Assembly (NCBI RefSeq): GCF_004337695.1 | Contig: NZ_SJXJ01000005.1 | Span: forward strand, 186,001 to 250,000 | Reading direction: 5' to 3' | DNA: 64,000 nucleotides | Source: Tenacibaculum sp. M341 | GTDB lineage: Bacteria; Bacteroidota; Bacteroidia; Flavobacteriales; Flavobacteriaceae | Shown here: piece by piece, positions 16,057 to 24,138 of the stretch | How positions within the stretch are numbered: the stretch's first letter is position 1 | How the letters are laid out: every line of letters starts with the position of its first letter | Translations under genes and position numbers: made by a program | The notes under the pieces: generated by a model | Seen by the model: the letters and a program-made list of their open reading frames with translations, nothing else | What the model was told of the DNA's origin: nothing | Database searches by the model: none

Positions 16057-16554
16057 TCACTTACTTGAATAAAATTGAGCATTTGTATTCATGTTATGAA
16101 AAGAATTGGTTATTGAGGTTAATTGGCTTTCTGACATTTTAGAAGTTTTTTCTAAAATTTTCATGAACTTATCTACAGATTTTTTTGTTTTAGGATAGCT
16201 AATATTGTTTCCTTTAGAGTCTATAGAAATATCTATAAAGTTCCCTGCATCATCAAGAATATACCAAAAAGGAACTCTGTTTTCTTTTGAGTTGCTTCCC
16301 ATTTGTTCATTTGGAATAGCGATGTCAACAAAAACGTAACTCTTTTCTAGTAAATCTCTGTGTTCTTCATTGTTGAGCTGTTTGCTTAATTTTTTGCTTA
16401 ACTCAGAAGATTCTGAAAAATAGTTTACAAAAACGTATTTCTTTTCCAGTTTTGCTTTTTCTAAAGCATTGTCAATAAGTTGTGTAGTTTTGTTTTGTGC
16501 GTTAGAGAAGTTAAAAATTACAGAGGTTAATAGTAAAAGTAGATATTTATACAT
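16057..16554 (-). CDS. Exported thioredoxin-fold protein lacking CxxC
   Basis: A 165-residue protein with a signal peptide (cut near residue 19, FSNAQ). The pattern NALEKAKLEKKYVFVNYFSE, a central ENRVPFWYILDDAGN with a proline at the cis-Pro position, and the length fit the thioredoxin-like DUF255/Thioredoxin_7 group. Where the redox CxxC should be the sequence reads SESS, so it cannot do dithiol chemistry. A chaperone-like or binding role is possible. It is a single gene with its own terminator. Confidence 0.65.
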   Translation of the reverse strand: MYKYLLLLLTSVIFNFSNAQNKTTQLIDNALEKAKLEKKYVFVNYFSESSELSKKLSKQLNNEEHRDLLEKSYVFVDIAIPNEQMGSNSKENRVPFWYILDDAGNFIDISIDSKGNNISYPKTKKSVDKFMKILEKTSKMSESQLTSITNSFHNMNTNAQFYSSK

Positions 16555-16773
16555 AATAGTGGGGATTTAAGTTATATTAAATATAGCTAATTAAAAGGTT
16601 ATTAGTGGTTTAGTTGGGCTTTGCTTTTGTGTATTTCAACGATTGAATGTTACCTTTCAGCTAAGTAACATTTTGTTTAGAGGGAAAACTAGTTTGCTAA
16701 AGTTTATGTTTAAAGTGTTGAAATTGAGTTTTCTATGTTTTTTGTAGTGCTTTTTAAACTATAGAAAATAAAA

Positions 16774-16795
16774 AAGCCCTTTAAAAAAAGGGCTT
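16774..16795 (-). terminator. Terminator of tRNA-His
   Basis: Perfect AAGCCCTTT / AAAGGGCTT stem; on the minus strand it is followed by a T-rich tract. It lies nine bases after the tRNA 3' end. Confidence 0.85.
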
Positions 16796-16803
16796 CTAAT
16801 CTG

Positions 16804-16877
16804 GGTGAAAGACCGGGTTCGAACCGGCGACCTCTGGAACCACAATCCAGCGCTCTAACCAACTGAGCTACAATCAC
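16804..16877 (-). tRNA. tRNA-His (GTG)
   Basis: On the minus strand the D arm is AGCTCAGTTGGTTAGAGC, the anticodon loop TTGTGGT (anticodon GTG, histidine) and the T arm CCGGTTCGAACCCGG. A G precedes position 1 and C occupies position 73, the tRNA-His identity feature. The acceptor stem GTGATTG against CTTTCAC leaves two adjacent T-T mismatches at pairs 5-68 and 6-67, which is unusual. Confidence 0.93.
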
Positions 16878-16896
16878 CATTTGCGACTTGCGGGTG

Positions 16897-16928
16897 CAAA
16901 TATATAACTTTTTTTAGTTGCTGCAAAA
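16897..16928 (-). promoter_or_regulatory. Promoter of tRNA-His
   Basis: On the minus strand TTTTG, a 19-bp spacer, then TATATTTG, followed by CACCCGCAA exactly as at both tRNA-Gly genes. Confidence 0.85.
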
Positions 16929-16933
16929 AAAAA

Positions 16934-17650
16934 TCAAATTATTTTACTTAAATTTTCTACGGCAATATATCTTTCTACTGTAAAACCTTCTGCATATTCG
17001 CTTCCAACAAGGCGTCCTAGATCTCTAGCTCGGTATACTATGCTGTCTGTGAAGTTTTTACTTGTGATTGGTGTTTCAGGCTCTTTACTATTCGGATCGT
17101 AGAACTGAGAACTGTAAGCCATAACAGCATCTATCTTTTTTTCAATAAATCCAGAAACATCTACAACAAAATCAGGTTCTATGTTTTTCCATTGAATATA
17201 ATGATATACTAATTTAGGTCTCCATTTTTCCTGTTTTTTACCATCTAGCTCGGTTTCAATTTTTAGTAAGCCACTTAAAAAGCAAGCATCAGATACTAAC
17301 TTACTTCCTTTAGGGTGGTCAATATGACGATCGTCAATAGCATTGCATAAAACAATCTCAGGTTTATATTTTCGAATCATTTTTATAACCTCTAGTTGGT
17401 GTTTTTTATCATTTGTAAAAAAGCCATCTGCAAAGGCTAAGTTTTCACGAACAGAAGCACCTAAAATTTCAGCTGCTTTTGCTGCTTCTTTATCTCTTAG
17501 TTCAGCGGAACCTCTTGTACCTAACTCACCACGAGTTAAATCTACAATACCGACTTTTTTTCCTAAAGATACTTCCTTGGCGATGGTAGCTGCTGCACCT
17601 AATTCTACATCATCTGGATGTGCCCCAAATGCTAATATGTCTAATTTCAT
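16934..17650 (-). CDS. bshB1: Bacillithiol biosynthesis deacetylase BshB1
   Basis: A 238-residue member of the LmbE/PIG-L zinc deacetylase family. The metal-binding motif is AHPDDVE (residues 10-16), followed by DLTRGELGTRGS, which marks the BshB1 subgroup, and HIDHPKGSK with further metal ligands. It removes the acetyl group from GlcNAc-malate in the synthesis of bacillithiol, the low-molecular-weight thiol used instead of glutathione in many Bacteroidota. The start overlaps the stop of the upstream OmpA-like gene by 4 bp, so they are co-transcribed. No other bsh gene is in the window. Confidence 0.92.
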   Translation of the reverse strand: MKLDILAFGAHPDDVELGAAATIAKEVSLGKKVGIVDLTRGELGTRGSAELRDKEAAKAAEILGASVRENLAFADGFFTNDKKHQLEVIKMIRKYKPEIVLCNAIDDRHIDHPKGSKLVSDACFLSGLLKIETELDGKKQEKWRPKLVYHYIQWKNIEPDFVVDVSGFIEKKIDAVMAYSSQFYDPNSKEPETPITSKNFTDSIVYRARDLGRLVGSEYAEGFTVERYIAVENLSKII

Positions 17651-18090
17651 TTTTTACTTTTTAAGTTTTTAATTTCTTCTTCGGTAATTTGTTTAATTTC
17701 TATGCGTCTGTTTAAATATCTAGTTGCTCTTGTTTTTGAGTTACAACAAGGATATAATTCTCCTTTGCCCATACTAACAATTTTGGATGAATTAACTCCT
17801 AAATTGACAAATATTCTCTGAACCATACCTGCTATTTTATCAGTTAATATTTGGCTATCTTCTTCTTTTCCTTCTGAAGATGTATGGCATTCTATTAAAT
17901 AGTAACCATCTTTTTTATTGATATAACTCGCTATTTCTTTCATTGCATCTAAAGATCCTTCAAAAAAAACGGGGCTTTTACCCTTAAAATGGATTTTTCT
18001 AGCCAAGCTATCTAAATATGTTTTCTTTACTCTTTGAGCAGTTCCTGTAAAATTAATCAGGAGTATTATAATTAAAGCAATTTTTTTCAT
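17647..18090 (-). CDS. Small OmpA-like exported protein
   Basis: A 147-residue protein with a signal peptide (about residues 1-18). The remaining sequence is an OmpA C-terminal peptidoglycan-binding domain: AMKEIASYINKK, an IECHTSSEG segment, GVNSSKIVSMGKGE and RATRYLNRRIEI, the characteristic NRRIEI ending. There is no barrel domain. It has two adjacent cysteines (PCCNSK). It should bind the peptidoglycan stem peptide in the periplasm. It overlaps bshB1 by 4 bp and starts 5 bp after the trans-sulfuration gene, so the three form one operon with no obvious shared pathway. Confidence 0.8.
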   Translation of the reverse strand: MKKIALIIILLINFTGTAQRVKKTYLDSLARKIHFKGKSPVFFEGSLDAMKEIASYINKKDGYYLIECHTSSEGKEEDSQILTDKIAGMVQRIFVNLGVNSSKIVSMGKGELYPCCNSKTRATRYLNRRIEIKQITEEEIKNLKSKK

Positions 18091-18095
18091 AAATA

Positions 18096-19244
18096 TTATT
18101 TGGCTAAGGCTTGTTCAATATCTGCTATTAAATCTTCTGTTTCTTCAATACCAACAGAAAAACGAATCAAACCATCTTTTATTCCTTGGCTTTCTCTTTC
18201 CTCTGGAGATAAAAGAGCGTGAGAAGTTTGTGACGGACTTAAAACAGTACTTTCTACACCTGCCAAACTCATAGACGGTTTTATTAGCTGTAAATTACGC
18301 TGAAATTGTATTGCGTCAATTTCATCGATCAATTCAAATGACATCATACCTCCAAAAGCCTTCATTTGAGTTTTTGCTAATTCGTGATCTTCATGTGATG
18401 TTAACCCTGGATAATATACTTTCGCTATTTTAGGATTTTGTTCTAAGTATTGTGCCATTTTTAAAGCATTTTCACTTTGGCATTTTACACGTAAATTCAT
18501 CGTTTTCAAACTTCTTTCAAGCATCCAAACGGTAAAATCGCTTAAACTACCACCAAAATTCTTAGCTAAATTCCAAATTCTTTTAATATGTACTTCACTA
18601 GTAGCAACTGCTCCAGCTAAAATATCAGAATGTCCTCCCATATATTTTGTAGCAGAATGAATCATAACATCAATACCAAAATCAACTGGAGTTTGGTTTA
18701 TGGGTGAAGCAAAAGTATTGTCAATCATTGTAATAATGTTGTTTTCTTTTGCTAAGTCAGCAACGGCTTTAATATCTACTAATTTTAGTAATGGGTTAGA
18801 AGGTGTTTCAATAAAAATTACTTTGGTATTTACTTTTATTTCCGATTTAAAATCATCAATAGCTAAACTTTTAGTAAAAGAGTATTCAATTCCAAATTTA
18901 TCAAATTCTTCAACCACAAAATTATAAGTACCTCCATACAAAGTTTCTTGTAATACCACATGATCTCCTTTTTGTAAAAAAGCTAACATTGTAGTACTAA
19001 TAGCAGCCATCCCAGATCCAAAAATTAAAGCTTCTTCAGTTTTTTCTAAAGCTGCAATTTTTTTGCATAATGCTTCTTGGTTAGGTGTATTAAAATATCG
19101 TGGGTATCTTTTTACATCTACATCATAAAACTGATATGAACTAGACATATATAATGGAGAAACTGCTCCTTTAAATTGCTCATCTTTTAGTTCTCCTACG
19201 TGCGTACAGATAGTATTTATTCCTAATTGGTTGATTTTTTTCAT
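18096..19244 (-). CDS. Trans-sulfuration family PLP enzyme (cystathionine gamma-synthase/lyase type)
   Basis: A PLP enzyme of the Cys/Met metabolism family. I chose the ATG at 19242-19244 (382 residues, beginning MKKINQLGINT); an ATG at 19262 adds six residues. Counting from that longer form, the PLP lysine is Lys206 in HSATKYMGGHSD, the ring-stacking region FGSGMAAIST is at 81-90, and the PLP-binding aspartate is in MIDNTFASP (Asp181). Family members make or cleave cystathionine or release methanethiol from methionine; sequence motifs alone do not separate these. It is divergent from the DUF2520 gene across a short AT-rich gap. No SAM riboswitch is present upstream. Confidence 0.85.
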   Translation of the reverse strand: MKKINQLGINTICTHVGELKDEQFKGAVSPLYMSSSYQFYDVDVKRYPRYFNTPNQEALCKKIAALEKTEEALIFGSGMAAISTTMLAFLQKGDHVVLQETLYGGTYNFVVEEFDKFGIEYSFTKSLAIDDFKSEIKVNTKVIFIETPSNPLLKLVDIKAVADLAKENNIITMIDNTFASPINQTPVDFGIDVMIHSATKYMGGHSDILAGAVATSEVHIKRIWNLAKNFGGSLSDFTVWMLERSLKTMNLRVKCQSENALKMAQYLEQNPKIAKVYYPGLTSHEDHELAKTQMKAFGGMMSFELIDEIDAIQFQRNLQLIKPSMSLAGVESTVLSPSQTSHALLSPEERESQGIKDGLIRFSVGIEETEDLIADIEQALAK

Positions 19245-19317
19245 GTAACGAAATTTAGCCATCTAATTTACTAAAACCTTTCTATAGCCTCAAATAAATT
19301 ATATATCTTCGCTTTAT

Positions 19318-20061
19318 ATGATATCGGTAGTAATTCTAGGTAGCGGCAATGTAGCGCATCATTTAACTCGTGTTTTTTTACATAATGAAAACGTGAAGGT
19401 AAAGCAATTGTATGCTCGTTCTATTAAGAAGATACAATTATTTGAAAGTAGTGTTTCAATTACAGATAATGTAGCTTTATTATCTAAAGCCGATGTATAC
19501 ATACTAGCGATTTCTGATGACGCAATAGCAGAAGTATCATCTTTTTTACCAAAGGAAGCTTTTGTAGTACATACTTCTGGAAGTGTATCAATGGATACAT
19601 TACAGAATGGTGGTAGTAAAGGAGTATTTTACCCGCTTCAAAGTTTTTCAAAAGATAAAGAAGTAGATTTTAATAAGGTACCTGTTTGTGTTGAAGCTGA
19701 AGAAGAGCATCATTTACAGCTCTTAGAAAAATTAGCGAATATAATTACTAAAAAAGTATTCAGAATTAATTCGATGCAAAGAAGTAAGTTACATGTAGCA
19801 GCAGTGTTTGTGAATAATTTTGTGAATCATATGTATACTATAGGTAATGATATTTGTAACACTTTTGAAGTTCCTTTTGAGGTATTACATCCTTTAATAG
19901 AAGAAACAGCTGCTAAAATTCAACATATAAATCCTAAAGAGGCTCAAACTGGTCCAGCGAAGAGAAATGATCAGAAAACGATTCAGCGTCATTTGAATGA
20001 TTTAGATAAACAACAACAAGAAATTTATAATTTAATAACAAAATCAATCCAACATGGATAA
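19318..20061 (+). CDS. Rossmann-like/DUF2520 protein
   Basis: A 247-residue protein with an N-terminal Rossmann dinucleotide-binding motif (VVILGSGNVAHH, residues 3-14) and the C-terminal helical DUF2520 domain (KLHVAAVFVNNFVNHMY, then TGPAKRNDQKTIQRHL). It resembles the 6-phosphogluconate dehydrogenase/F420-oxidoreductase-like group, but the reaction of DUF2520 proteins is not established. It overlaps the KdsC-like gene by 8 bp, a linkage common in Bacteroidota as far as I recall. Confidence 0.85.
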   Translation: MISVVILGSGNVAHHLTRVFLHNENVKVKQLYARSIKKIQLFESSVSITDNVALLSKADVYILAISDDAIAEVSSFLPKEAFVVHTSGSVSMDTLQNGGSKGVFYPLQSFSKDKEVDFNKVPVCVEAEEEHHLQLLEKLANIITKKVFRINSMQRSKLHVAAVFVNNFVNHMYTIGNDICNTFEVPFEVLHPLIEETAAKIQHINPKEAQTGPAKRNDQKTIQRHLNDLDKQQQEIYNLITKSIQHG

Positions 20062-20581
20062 AAGCTATAAAATACTTTTTAATGATGTAACTACATTTAT
20101 TTTTGATGTAGATGGTGTACTAACAAACGGTATTGTTACTGTTTTTCCGAATGGAGAGTTGGTTAGACAAATGAATATAAAAGACGGGTATGCATTGAAA
20201 GCTGCTGTAAAAGCAGGTTATAACGTGTGTATTATTTCTGGAGGAAAAAATGAAGGTGTTCGTACGCGTTTAGAGAATTTAGGGATTAAAGATGTGTATT
20301 TAGGAGCACATAATAAGCTAGTGCAATACAACGAGATTTTAGAAAAATATAATTTAAACCCAGAGCACATTATGTACATGGGAGACGATATTCCTGATGC
20401 ACCTGTAATGGAAAAAGTAGGTGTTCCTTGTTGTCCTAACGATGCGGTTAGAGAATTGCAACAGTTATCTGTTTATATTTCAGATAAAAAAGGAGGAGAA
20501 GGTTGTGCTAGAGATGTAATAGAGCAGGTAATGCGTGTGCAAGGAAAGTGGCAAGATAATTTTGATGCTACTTACGATTAA
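20054..20581 (+). CDS. KdsC-like HAD phosphatase (KDO 8-phosphate phosphatase)
   Basis: A 175-residue HAD-superfamily enzyme of the capless C0 type. Motif I is FIFDVDGVLTNG (nucleophile and acid/base Asp pair), motif II is CIISGGK and motif IV is YMGDDIPDAP. Size and motifs match KdsC, which dephosphorylates 3-deoxy-D-manno-octulosonate 8-phosphate on the way to KDO, the inner sugar of lipopolysaccharide. Related NeuA-associated phosphatases look similar. It is translationally coupled to the preceding gene. Confidence 0.88.
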   Translation: MDKSYKILFNDVTTFIFDVDGVLTNGIVTVFPNGELVRQMNIKDGYALKAAVKAGYNVCIISGGKNEGVRTRLENLGIKDVYLGAHNKLVQYNEILEKYNLNPEHIMYMGDDIPDAPVMEKVGVPCCPNDAVRELQQLSVYISDKKGGEGCARDVIEQVMRVQGKWQDNFDATYD

Positions 20582-20697
20582 AAAACTGGCATGAAAAATG
20601 AAGTAAGAATTAATGTAGTTTAAAAAATAACAAATGTTATTTTTTTATATTGCGAAAAACATAATATTTACAAACAAATACAATTAATATAGATAAC

Positions 20698-21123
20698 ATG
20701 AAGAAAGTAACGTTAACAATTTTATTTTTAGCTTTAGTAGCATCAGTAAGCGCTCAAACTATTTTTGGAAAATGGGAGAATAAAGATGAAGATACAGGAA
20801 AAGTAGATAGTGTTATTGAGGTTTACGAAAAAGATGGTAAAGCTTATGCTAAAATTGTTGAAATTTTAAATGAAGATAGAAAGGATGCTGTTTGTGACCA
20901 ATGTAAAGGGAAAAATAAAAATCAACCTATTTTAGGAATGAATATTTTAAATGGTTTAGAGAAAGATGGAGACGAATGGTCTGGAGGAAAAATTTTAGAT
21001 CCTAAAAACGGTAAAGTATACAAGTGTTACATTCAGCTTGTTGAAAATGATAAGTTAAAAATTAGAGGATACATTGGTTTTTCTTTAATTGGTAGAACTG
21101 CTTACTGGTATAGAAAGAAATAA
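20698..21123 (+). CDS. Exported DUF2147 protein
   Basis: A 141-residue protein with a signal peptide (cut after VSA at about residue 19). The mature part fits DUF2147: GKWENKDEDTGK, an IEVYEKDGKAYAKI strand pair, a CDQCKGKNKNQPILGM segment and a YKCYIQLVENDKLKIRGY ending with a lipocalin-like beta pattern. DUF2147 proteins are periplasmic and of unknown function. It stands alone with its own terminator. Confidence 0.85.
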   Translation: MKKVTLTILFLALVASVSAQTIFGKWENKDEDTGKVDSVIEVYEKDGKAYAKIVEILNEDRKDAVCDQCKGKNKNQPILGMNILNGLEKDGDEWSGGKILDPKNGKVYKCYIQLVENDKLKIRGYIGFSLIGRTAYWYRKK

Positions 21124-21147
21124 TTTTATTTTTAAAAATATATAAAG

Positions 21148-21175
21148 ACTCCGACAGAAATGTTGGAGTTTTTTT
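21148..21175 (+). terminator. Terminator after DUF2147 gene
   Basis: ACTCC-GACAGAAATGTT-GGAGT stem followed by TTTTTTT. Confidence 0.8.
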
Positions 21176-21269
21176 ATGGAAAAGAGTTAAAATCGTGATA
21201 TTTCAGAGTTTTTTAACAAAAAGAGTCTCTTTCTTTCGATATTTTTGATTTAAACAGAAAACAAAAGGT

Positions 21270-21277
21270 TATATTTG
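21270..21277 (+). promoter_or_regulatory. Promoter -7 box upstream of esterase gene
   Basis: TATATTTG matches the consensus exactly. A TTTTTG at 21242-21247 could serve as -33 but at 22 bp spacing, longer than the usual 19. The box lies 88 bp before the esterase start. Confidence 0.4.
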
Positions 21278-21365
21278 GTATAATGCTAGATAAAACTTAA
21301 CGATAGGTAATTGCGCTACGTTTTGTTTTTTGCTTAATCAACCAATATCATTTATTCTAAAAATT

Positions 21366-22898
21366 ATGAAAAAAAAACTCTTAGGAGTGTTGCTATGTTT
21401 CATAGTAATGCTTGATGTCGTCAGTCAAAACAATGTAGGTGAATTAACGGTGAACTTATCTTTTTCAGAAAAGATAAAATCTTTAACAAAGAGTAAGGGA
21501 AGGCTTTATGTGTTTTTAGCTGAGAATGAAAAACCACAACCAAGGCTTCAAACCTTTCCGAATCCAATGAGTTTAAATCACATTTTTGCAACTAACTTTT
21601 CCAATTTAAATCCGAATCAATTATTAGTGTTAAATAGTACACTGCCTTGGTCAAAAACTATTAATTGGTCGTTGAATTCTATTCCAAAAGGAGAATATTT
21701 TCTTCAGATATTATGGGATCAAAATTTAGACATGTCTAGAACTGATGCTCCTGGTAACTTATTTAGTAAACCACAAAAAATTACTGTAAATGGAAAACAT
21801 ACTGTAACCGTTGAAATAGATCAAATTGTTACTGAAAGAAGGGTGATTACTCACAAACAGGTAAAAGAAATAAAGTTTCAAAGTAAAGTGCTCTCTGAGT
21901 GGTGGAATAAACCAATGTATTTGAAAGCGAGTGTATTGCTTCCGTTGAATTATAAAAGCGGAAAGAGTTACCCAATTAGATATAATGTTGCTGGTTATGG
22001 AGGTAGGTATACAAGGGTAAATAGTATTGTTAGAAATGGAGAGTTTATGGATTGGTGGAATTCAGAGAAGTCTCCAGAGATTATTAACGTGTTTTTAGAT
22101 GGTGATGGACCGTTTGGAGATTCGTATCAGATGGATTCTGAGAATAGTGGACCTTATGGAAAGGCATTGGTTTATGAGTTAATTCCTTTTATAGAATCAA
22201 AATACAGAGGAACATCTAACGCGCTTACTCGTTTTGTTGATGGTTGTTCTACCGGAGGATGGGTGTCGCTTGGTTTACAATTATATTATCCAGATCATTT
22301 TAATGGAGCTTTCTCATACAGTCCAGATGCGATAGAGTTTGAAAATTATCAGTTGATTAATATTTATGAGGATAAAAACATTTTTGTGAACGAATTTGGT
22401 TTTCCCAGGCCATTTGCAAGATTTATTGATGGAGAGCCATTTTTATCAATGAAAAAGTTTATAGAATTTGAAAATGTGTTTGCTAGTTCTAATACATATT
22501 TAAACTCAGGAGGTCAATTTGGTTCACACACAGCATTATATAGCCCAAAAGGTGAAAATGGTTTGCCTAAGCCTTTATTTGATGCTGAAACTGGTGAAAT
22601 TGATAAGTCAGTGTCTGAACATTGGAAGAAATATGATTTTAAAATTTATGCAAGAAAAAACTGGGATACTTTAGGACCTAAGTTAAAAGGAAAAATATTT
22701 ATATGGATGGGAGATATGGATCATTTTTATTTAAATTCGTCGGCTAGGGAGTTTAGTGAATTTATGAGTAATACAGAGAATCCTAAATCAGATGCAGAGA
22801 TTATATTTGATCCTTTAGAAGGACATTGTTCTAAATTTTCACATAGAATTGTTTTAGAACAAATTCAAGATAAATTAAAGAACATAAAAGAGTATTAG
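21366..22898 (+). CDS. Exported alpha/beta-hydrolase esterase-like protein
   Basis: A 510-residue protein. I chose the ATG at 21366 because it opens a clean signal peptide (MKKKLLGVLLCFIVM, cut near VVSQ). The first 170 residues are a beta-rich domain; the esterase fold follows with LKASVLLPLNYK, RYNVAGYGG as oxyanion region, the nucleophile serine in VDGCSTGGWVS, WMGDMDHFY and the histidine in LEGHCSKF. It resembles the putative esterase (Esterase_D/IroE-like) family. The substrate is unknown; an acyl ester on a sugar or siderophore is possible. It stands alone and is followed by a terminator. Confidence 0.75.
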   Translation: MKKKLLGVLLCFIVMLDVVSQNNVGELTVNLSFSEKIKSLTKSKGRLYVFLAENEKPQPRLQTFPNPMSLNHIFATNFSNLNPNQLLVLNSTLPWSKTINWSLNSIPKGEYFLQILWDQNLDMSRTDAPGNLFSKPQKITVNGKHTVTVEIDQIVTERRVITHKQVKEIKFQSKVLSEWWNKPMYLKASVLLPLNYKSGKSYPIRYNVAGYGGRYTRVNSIVRNGEFMDWWNSEKSPEIINVFLDGDGPFGDSYQMDSENSGPYGKALVYELIPFIESKYRGTSNALTRFVDGCSTGGWVSLGLQLYYPDHFNGAFSYSPDAIEFENYQLINIYEDKNIFVNEFGFPRPFARFIDGEPFLSMKKFIEFENVFASSNTYLNSGGQFGSHTALYSPKGENGLPKPLFDAETGEIDKSVSEHWKKYDFKIYARKNWDTLGPKLKGKIFIWMGDMDHFYLNSSAREFSEFMSNTENPKSDAEIIFDPLEGHCSKFSHRIVLEQIQDKLKNIKEY

Positions 22899-22920
22899 TC
22901 TAAAAATAAATAGAATTTAC

Positions 22921-22950
22921 AAGGGAGGCTATTAAAGCCTTCTTTTTTTT
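22921..22950 (+). terminator. Terminator after esterase gene
   Basis: An imperfect AAGGGAGGCT / AGCCTTCTT stem followed by eight T residues. Confidence 0.65.
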
Positions 22951-22964
22951 GATATAGCAAGTAT

Positions 22965-23525
22965 ATGGCAGTGAAAGCAAAGAAATATTTTAATCAATTT
23001 ATAAAAGAAATTATACCAGTAATTGTAGGTATATTAATAGCGCTATTTATAAATAATTGGGCAGAAACAAGAAAGGAAAAGAAGTATATAGAAAAGATTT
23101 TTTCTACTATTTCGAAAGAACTGTTAGAGACTAAAGAAGATATCGTAAAGAAAACTGCACAGCAAAATAGGCTGATAGATTCATTAAGCGCTAATATGAA
23201 TAATAAAAACAAGTCTTTATTTAATGTTGTTTATGAAGCTGGTGGTATTTCTTTACCACATATAAGGGTAAGTACTTGGAAGGCTGTTTCTAATTCTAAA
23301 ATAGAATTGGTGAACTATGAGAAAATTGCTGTTTTAGCAGATATTGAAGGGCTAAAAGAATTGTTGCATTTAAAGTTAGAGAAGGTTTTGGATTTAATTT
23401 ATAGTGGTATGTATAGTGTAGATTATAAAGAAAAAGAAATCTTAAAAATTATGATGCATGATGTGATTGGTACTCAAAAGTCAATTTTAAAAGATATAGA
23501 AAAATTTCAAGCTATTGATTCGTAA
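22965..23525 (+). CDS. DUF6090-like single-pass membrane protein
   Basis: A 186-residue protein. After a basic N-terminus a single transmembrane helix (EIIPVIVGILIALFINNWAE, residues 15-34) is followed by a charged region KEKKYIEKIFSTISKELLE predicted to be helical. The VGILIALFINNW signature is that of the flavobacterial DUF6090 family, whose function is unknown. Its last 14 bp overlap the convergent Nudix gene. Confidence 0.75.
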   Translation: MAVKAKKYFNQFIKEIIPVIVGILIALFINNWAETRKEKKYIEKIFSTISKELLETKEDIVKKTAQQNRLIDSLSANMNNKNKSLFNVVYEAGGISLPHIRVSTWKAVSNSKIELVNYEKIAVLADIEGLKELLHLKLEKVLDLIYSGMYSVDYKEKEILKIMMHDVIGTQKSILKDIEKFQAIDS

Positions 23526-24066
23526 ATAGTTTATCTGTAATTGCTGTGTGTACATTTGCATAATAATCATGAAATTGAGGAAGTAACACATTTTCATGTT
23601 TTTCAGTTTCTAGTAAAATATCTAAATCGAATAAATCAATAGCGTCTACTTCGTCTTCTTGAATTTTAAGTTGATTTACAGGAATGGTTAACTCAGTAAT
23701 AAAAACATGATGGAATTCATTATCAATAATTCCGTTGTTATGTTTTACTTGATGTTTACGAGTACCTATTTTAGTTAGTTTGTTTTTAGGTATAGAAAAG
23801 CCAATTTCTTCTTCAATTTCTCTGATAGCAGCATTCTCAATACTCTCTCCAGCGCCAATATGTCCAGCTACAGAAATATCCCATAAACCAGGAAATACTT
23901 TTTTATTAAGACCTCTTTTTTGAAGTAGTATCTTTTTGTTAGAGGTGTATATCCAAATATGAACAGTAGCATGAAAATATCCAAATTGATGAGCTTCAGA
24001 CTTTAAACAGGTTTTACCTGTATAATTACCTTGTTTATCAACAATGTCTATCAATTCATCAGCCAT
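23512..24066 (-). CDS. Nudix hydrolase, IPP-isomerase-like
   Basis: A 184-residue Nudix protein. The Nudix box is GHIGAGESIENAAIREIEEE continuing IGF, with all catalytic glutamates in place. The N-terminal ELIDIVDKQGNYTG and the FHATVHIWIYTSN strand resemble YfcD and isopentenyl-diphosphate isomerase-like Nudix enzymes. The substrate is probably a nucleoside diphosphate derivative; isomerase activity is less likely because the typical isomerase cysteine motif is not seen. It follows the M42 peptidase gene after 72 bp containing a terminator, and overlaps the convergent gene by 14 bp. Confidence 0.85.
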   Translation of the reverse strand: MADELIDIVDKQGNYTGKTCLKSEAHQFGYFHATVHIWIYTSNKKILLQKRGLNKKVFPGLWDISVAGHIGAGESIENAAIREIEEEIGFSIPKNKLTKIGTRKHQVKHNNGIIDNEFHHVFITELTIPVNQLKIQEDEVDAIDLFDLDILLETEKHENVLLPQFHDYYANVHTAITDKLFTNQ

Positions 24067-24096
24067 AATTAGTTGTTTTTTGAAAATGAGAATAAA

Positions 24097-24130
24097 AAAG
24101 CGTTTAGAAGTATGAACTTTTAAACGCTTT
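24097..24130 (-). terminator. Terminator after M42 peptidase gene
   Basis: Perfect 10-bp stem AAAGCGTTTA / TAAACGCTTT. On the minus strand it runs into TTTTTATT, ending the peptidase transcript. Confidence 0.75.
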
Positions 24131-24138
24131 AAATCTTT

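Noticed and set aside
19245-19317. SAM riboswitch before the trans-sulfuration gene
   Set aside because: The space between the divergent genes is too short and has no stem-loop structure of any SAM riboswitch class.
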